From NCBI GenBank assembly GCA_025558095.1, contig JAIVFI010000016.1, positions 558,001 through 622,000 of the forward strand: a DNA stretch of 64,000 nucleotides, given 5' to 3'. The notes beneath the pieces were generated by a model. That model made no database searches, was not told the origin of the DNA, and saw only the letters and a program-made list of their open reading frames with translations. The translations under genes were made by a program, and so were the position numbers. This DNA comes from Hyaloraphidium curvatum. Its lineage: Eukaryota > Monoblepharomycota > Hyaloraphidiomycetes > Hyaloraphidiales > Hyaloraphidiaceae. Positions 59,518 to 64,000 of this stretch are shown here, piece by piece; position 1 is the stretch's first letter, and every line of letters begins with the position of its first letter.

Positions 59518-60723
59518 CTAAACGGATGGACAGAAGCTCTCGACCGTGAAGAATATGCCCAGGCCCCTCAACACGCTCCACAGCCCGACGCAGAGCGTCA
59601 CCAGAGTCACCAGCAACCCCCTGGCGGTTCCGTACGTCACCTCGAACCCCAGAACCCTCCCCCGCAACTCCGACACCTCAAGGAACGACGCCAGCACGGC
59701 TTCGTGCCGCCTCAAGGGCCCGGAGGGGTCGTTGGCGGTGAGCACGCGGATCTCGCGGAGGGCGTCGTGGTACAGGGCAACGACGGAGGGGATGGCCGCG
59801 TTGCGGGCGGGGAGGTTGAATATGTTCACGAACATGTAGACGAGGTAGAGGAGGAAGGTGATGGTGTACCAAGCGAGAATGCACCGGCCGGTTGACTGCA
59901 GAGGAGGGCGGTGAGCTGGAATACCACAAGGCGGTCGAGGCCTGGCCAGAAGCACGTACAATAGTAGGGATGGCGCATAGAAAAAGGAAGGGGAAAACGG
60001 TGAATATGATGAGCTGGCTGGCAAATGCAAGGTCCTGGTTCGCGCGTGCTTTCCATTGTCGCATCAGCAGGTAATGCAGGCGGACACAGAGCTCCGAGGA
60101 TGCGACTGGCTGCACGACCACAGGCTCGGCATGCGGTTTCATATCGGCATCCTTGTTCAGTGCGTGCCGTAGCGCGATGCGCATAGTTTGCCTCTGTAGA
60201 CGTTCCTCCAGCCCATAGTACGCCATGTTGCCAATCGCAGGCATCCTTCCGAATACCAAGAAAACGTTGTATAGCACTTTGACGGCAACCCATGCGGCAA
60301 AGAGGAGTCAGCCCCACCACGCAGAGAAGAGGCGCGGAGCGAAAGTTGCGCACGTCGTGTAGCAAATCAACAGCTCGGACGTGAGCGCAGGAGCCAAATA
60401 TGCAATTGCTGCACTTCGCGCCCTACGCGTCACGACCAACTCGCTAACGATGTGGCCTGCGAGTGAGGGAAGCTGAGGTCCTGAAAATTGTGCGCCAACC
60501 GGCCCCGATCGTGTCCGTGACCGGGGCCGGCGGGGTCCTCAGCCGTGCGGCCGCTGCGCGCCTCGGCGTCGGTGAAGCAGTCGAGAGGCGGCGGCGGCGT
60601 CGGGAATAGCACCGTCCACTCCGCAGGCGTGAAATCGTCCGGGAGGCTCTTCCCCGCGTCTGCGGCCCCGTCTTCCATCTCGACCGCAGACGCGTCTCGC
60701 ACATCAAGGAGATTGTCGGCCAT
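59518..60723 (-). pseudogene. decayed 7-TM family copy 3
   Basis: The 5' exon begins MADNLLDVRDASAVEMEDGA at 60723 and carries FTPAEWTVLFP as in the paralogues. A likely intron ends at a ctcgcag acceptor near 60464. The sequence then enters directly at TM3 (AAIAYLAPALTSELLICY), so TM1, TM2 and the Cys cluster are missing. TM4 contains an in-frame TGA (FSAWWG then stop then LLFAAWVAVKVLYNVFLV; copy 2 reads FSTWWGPLQL). Downstream parts are intact: intron 59896-59959 (gtacgt...ctgcag), CILAWYTITFLLYLVYMFV, RGRVLGFEVTYGTARGLLV and the end FFTVESFCPSV. A sequencing error or programmed readthrough could explain the stop but not the deletion. Confidence 0.65.
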
Positions 60724-60986
60724 TGTCGTCTCGTAAGGGATCGAGACTATCTCCGGCCCGCAGGGGGTAGCTTTGGGGGACGGGCGGCGATGGAATAGGC
60801 CCGGAACGTTCGATTCGACGCGTCTCCGGCGCCAACCAGTCCGAAAAGTCGCCTTGTAACGTAACCTCGCAAGTTTTTCATCGTGCGTTTGGGAGATAGT
60901 AAAATCGAAGCACCTATGGCGATGCATTTTCGGGCAGGCCGCACGCAGCGGGATAACCTGCGAAGCTCGCATCCACACCGAACGAC

Positions 60987-62151
60987 CTAGAGCTTGAGCA
61001 GCGCCTCGTCCCACCCCCCGAACCCCTTCTCCCTGATCCACCCCTCCGTCAGCTTCCACAGCCTCTCGGCATCCGCCGCCGCCATGCGCTCCGGGGGCTT
61101 GGTCGCGCTCACGCTGCAGTCCTCGAGGTACGCACCGCCTTTGGCGTCCAGGGGCTTGTGCAGCGCGGCGTAGATGGTCGTCGAGGCGCCCTCGGAGGTG
61201 GTCTTGAAGCCGTCCCTGGGGGTCACACCGTCCCTGACACGACCAGCTCCAAGTCAGCGGGAATCCGACCGCGCGACGCGGGACGACGCACTCCTTGAAC
61301 CACCCCATGGCAACCTGCTCCTCGTGCTTCAGGTGCTTCTGCAGCCCGGTCATGATCCCGCCCGGGTGAAGCGAGTAGGCATGGATCCCGCGGTCGGCGA
61401 GCAACCGGTCCAGCTGCACGGCCATGAGGATGTTGGCGCTCTTGGACTGCCCGTACGAGGTCCACCTCTGCAAAATCGGATGGGCATCAGCCGTAGAAAG
61501 CGAGAGGGCGTGAAAGGGCCCACGTCGTACGACTTCTTGAGCATGGGATCGTCCCACACGATCCCGGAGCGCATGTGCCCGATGGACGAGACGGCAACGA
61601 TCCGTCCGCCCTTCTTGACGTGGCTGGCCAGCAACATTGTCAGGTACTGGTGCGCGACGTGGTTGGTCCCGAGCTGGGCCTGCCGCGGAGTTCAGCGAAC
61701 GCGCCGGCTGGACGCGGCGGTGTTCACCGACCTCGAACCCGTCGGCGGTCTCCTCCCGCTCGCGCAAAGCCATGATCCCGGCGTTCAAGATCAGGTAATC
61801 GATCCCGCCGTGCTCCTTGACCAGCGGCTCGACGTCCTTTGCAAACTCCCTGACCGCCGCGAGCGAGTTGAGGTCCAGCTTCCGGAACTCTGCCCCGCCC
61901 TTGCTCCCGGCCTTCTTGCAGTCCGCGTTGACCTCGTCGACCACCTTGCCCGCGGCCTCGGCGTTGCGCGCAGCCACGACGACGTGCGAGCCGTGCACCG
62001 CCAGCGCGCGGACCGTTTCCACACCGATCCCGGAGGCGCCGCCCGTGACGATCGAGAGCGTGTTTTCGAGGCCCGAGTTCTCGGAGCCGAGCTCGCCGGT
62101 GGCGACGACGGACGCGTCGGTCTTGGCAGGGAACGAGCGGATCTCGGCCAT
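60987..62151 (-). CDS. short-chain dehydrogenase/reductase, retinol-dehydrogenase/WWOX-like
   Basis: Exons 61732-62151, 61524-61679, 61292-61467 and 60987-61233 (introns 52-58 nt) give 332 residues. Motifs: LSIVTGGASGIGVETVRALA (cofactor loop), IDYLILNAGIM, the DGFE-AQLGTNHVAHQYL splice, RIVAVSSIGHMRSG (catalytic Ser), SYD-RWTSYGQSKSANI (Tyr and Lys) and FKE-DGVTPRDGFKTTSEGAST. The whole order matches the extended retinol dehydrogenase/WWOX/protochlorophyllide-reductase-like SDRs. It probably acts on a lipid or secondary-metabolite carbonyl with NADP(H); the substrate is unknown. Each splice restores a conserved motif. Confidence 0.85.
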
Positions 62152-62420
62152 CTTGTGGAGATGAAGAGGTGTGGAAAGCGGTCCGAGGGCGCTGTTTCGA
62201 GAGAACCAGAGTTAAGGAAGTCGGAGCAGAGAGATTCGTAACTCCTACCGGTTCAGGCGGCCGGGGGAGACAGAGGGAGGGGAGGCGGCCCAACCGATTC
62301 TTGCGTGGCGTCACGGTAAACAAACAGCTCGTCGGCCATCGCGCGCCCATCGCTTCGTCCAGCGACGTCTCCGGCACCCGATCAACCTTATTTCATCTAT
62401 TTCAGACGGCGCCCCACGCG

Positions 62421-63765
62421 ATGACGCGCCCCGAACCCCCGCTCGGCCACCCGCCGCTCTCCGCGGTCGCCCCCGACGCGTCCGCCACGCTCGCCCGCCT
62501 GCGCGACACCTTCTACGCCGCATGCGACCGCCATCTCGCCCGCACCTTTCTCATCTCTCAGGGCGCCGCGAGCTCGCTCCCCGCGGAGCTGCACGCGCTC
62601 GTTTCGAGCCTGCCGGACTTCAGCCTGCCGTTCCACCCCTTCTCGCGGCCGGGGCAGGCCACCATCGGCCTCTGGACCGCGCTGTGCGATCCGCCGATGC
62701 TGAAGCAGTTCGGGCGGGCGGCGATGGATGCCGCCGGGCGGGCGCGGGAGGCGGCCCGGGGGGCCGAAGGCGCGGTGGTCGAGGCCGCGGAGGGGGTCGG
62801 CAGGCGGAGGGCGGATCTGTGGGCGGTGGCGATGATGTGTGCGCGGGTGGACGCGTGGGGTGTGTGGAAGGAGTGGAGGTGGTGGACCGTGGCGGTGGCC
62901 GATTTCGGTGGGCCTCTTCGGCGTCTCGTTCCCCGGCGTTGCTGATTCTTTGCCCCGCATTCAAAGCATTCGCGGTCTCACAACACCCCGAATCCCATCC
63001 CGCCGCCATGCTCCTGTACCCCCTTGTGTTTGACTTCTACCTCCTCGACCCGCTCGGCCTGGACCGGTCTCCGGCGCACGTGCCGACCTACCGCGCGGGC
63101 CTGGCGTCGTTCGCCAGGGGTGTGTGCCAGGTACTCGCGGTGAGGGGGACGGAGGGGGACGAGGCGCCGTGGAAGGAGATGGTCGACGTTGGTTGCCCGC
63201 CCTGCTCCACATGGGGCTGCCTGACCGCCCTTGCCTCCCAACCAGGCATCCATCACCCGCCTCCTCTCGGACAGTATCGCACCCTCGGATCTGCCCGCGA
63301 CCACCGTCCCCCTCCTCCGCTTGGATTTCGCCCGCGCCCTCGCGCGTCTCGGCGACGCCCCCGCAGCTCTGGCGCAGCTCGACCTTGTATCCGGCGACGC
63401 GGGGCTGGAAGCGCGGGCGGCGGAGATGAAGGGGAAGATCGAGGCGGGGGAGGATCTCGGGGGGCTGGGAGCGGCAGAGGGCGTGGGGCAGGATGGGGAG
63501 CTGGTTGAAGTGGACCGGGAGGCGGCGAAGGAGTTGCAGGCCGCTGCGGCGGAGGAACCGCTTTGCGGTTGGTCTCGTTCGATTTCGTTCGGACCTCGGC
63601 CGCTCACCCCCAATCCGTCCAGCCTGCCCCTCGTGCGACACCCCGAACCGCGGGGCTGGAACCCCCCTTCTCCGCTGCTCGAGGTGCAAGAAGGCCCGGT
63701 ACTGCTCGCAGAAGTGCCAACAGGCGCATTGGAAGGCGCACAAGGGCGGGTGCAGGGCCGAGTGA
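62421..63765 (+). CDS. protein with C-terminal MYND zinc finger
   Basis: Exons 62421-62907, 62967-63187, 63246-63567 and 63623-63765 (introns 55-59 nt) give 390 residues. The first 340 residues are helical and unrecognised (ATLARLRDTFYAACDRHLAR; AAMLLYPLVFDFYLLDPLG; LARLGDAPAALAQLDLVSGD, the last resembling a TPR helix pair). The last exon restores a full MYND finger: ACPSCDTPNRG, LLRCSRCKKARYCSQKC, QQAHWKAHKGGC. The overall plan (helical body, terminal MYND) is common in fungal orphan proteins that bind Pro-rich partners. It has no SET domain. Confidence 0.75.
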
Positions 63766-64000
63766 TGGCTGGCTGTGCCGGGGGTCCGAAGTGGTGGGGA
63801 GGGGGGGCGGGGGCGGAGAAGGCCGGGGCCTGGCAGGGGTGTCGCACGGGAGGTGATGCGAGCGGGAGAGGGTGTGCCGAATGCCCTATAGGGAGTGAAG
63901 CTGTTGGCCGGCTGCTTGGCGATCCCAAATATGGAGTCCGTATCGGACCCTACTCCGGAAAGCACCGCATCCGACGCTCTGAGCGGGACGATCGATCCGG
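63766..64000. other. intergenic region at the right edge
   Basis: 235 bp with a G-rich stretch near 63795-63815. No gene was recognised; the next gene lies outside the window. Confidence 0.4.

Noticed and set aside
1-64000. Search for CRISPR arrays, tRNA or rRNA genes, LTRs, terminal inverted repeats of transposons and telomeric repeats
   Set aside because: None was found by eye; the only large inverted repeat is the duplicated gene pair, which has no transposase. A tRNAscan/RepeatMasker run would be needed to be certain.

Overview
The window looks like a piece of a GC-rich nuclear genome from an early-diverging (chytrid-grade) fungus. The evidence is dense genes on both strands, short GT-AG introns (46-172 nt, many with gtgggt/gtgagt donors and some with CTAAC-like branch sites), a fungal Zn2Cys6 transcription factor next to a C2CD5-type gene better known from animals, and MYND, BTB and NTF2-like singletons. 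Hyaloraphidium or a relative would fit, but this is inference. I see no rRNA, tRNA, CRISPR array or intact transposon. Most gene models had to be spliced by eye; exon limits are in the entries.

Layout. 1-13 kb: C2CD5-like gene (cut by the window edge), GST, an unknown gene, a medium-chain reductase, a CoA-type Nudix hydrolase, a BTB/T1 protein, a MYND protein, an NTF2-like protein, a secreted GH110-like beta-helix protein and an SDR. 13-28 kb: an Asteroid/XPG-like protein with a CCCH finger, a MET1-type siroheme enzyme, a single-pass membrane protein, an HPP (nitrite transporter type) protein, a FEN/XPG nuclease, an EEP hydrolase, a quinone reductase, a fluoroacetate-dehalogenase-like hydrolase and a FUSC-like transporter. 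28-30 kb: mostly non-coding, with a membrane-protein relic. 30-43.5 kb: three secreted proteins with P-domain-like modules, two of them giant paralogues in a head-to-head inverted duplication. 43.5-64 kb: members and relics of a 7-TM family interspersed with enzymes (alpha/beta hydrolase, PEP mutase/ICL, PrxQ, sulfotransferase, Zn-ADH, SDR), an MCT transporter, a double-zinc-cluster regulator and a second MYND protein.

Two things stand out. First, the inverted pair at 32.1-43.5 kb encodes very large secreted chimeras: GloVer-type propeller-like repeats, Ser/Thr/Arg tracts, an unrecognised conserved domain and a C-terminal P-domain-like sandwich. The two copies show patchy near-identity that suggests gene conversion. 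Second, two intact genes (43573-45109, 49828-51351), one decayed gene (59518-60723) and two relics (28530-28810, 56820-56990) belong to one 7-TM family. Its topology and C-terminal helix recall the insect gustatory-receptor-like superfamily, which I offer as a testable hypothesis.

Possible functional links: the siroheme enzyme (16.8 kb) and the HPP protein (19.3 kb) both fit nitrite/sulfite assimilation. The other enzymes look like an ordinary mixed metabolic neighbourhood rather than one pathway.
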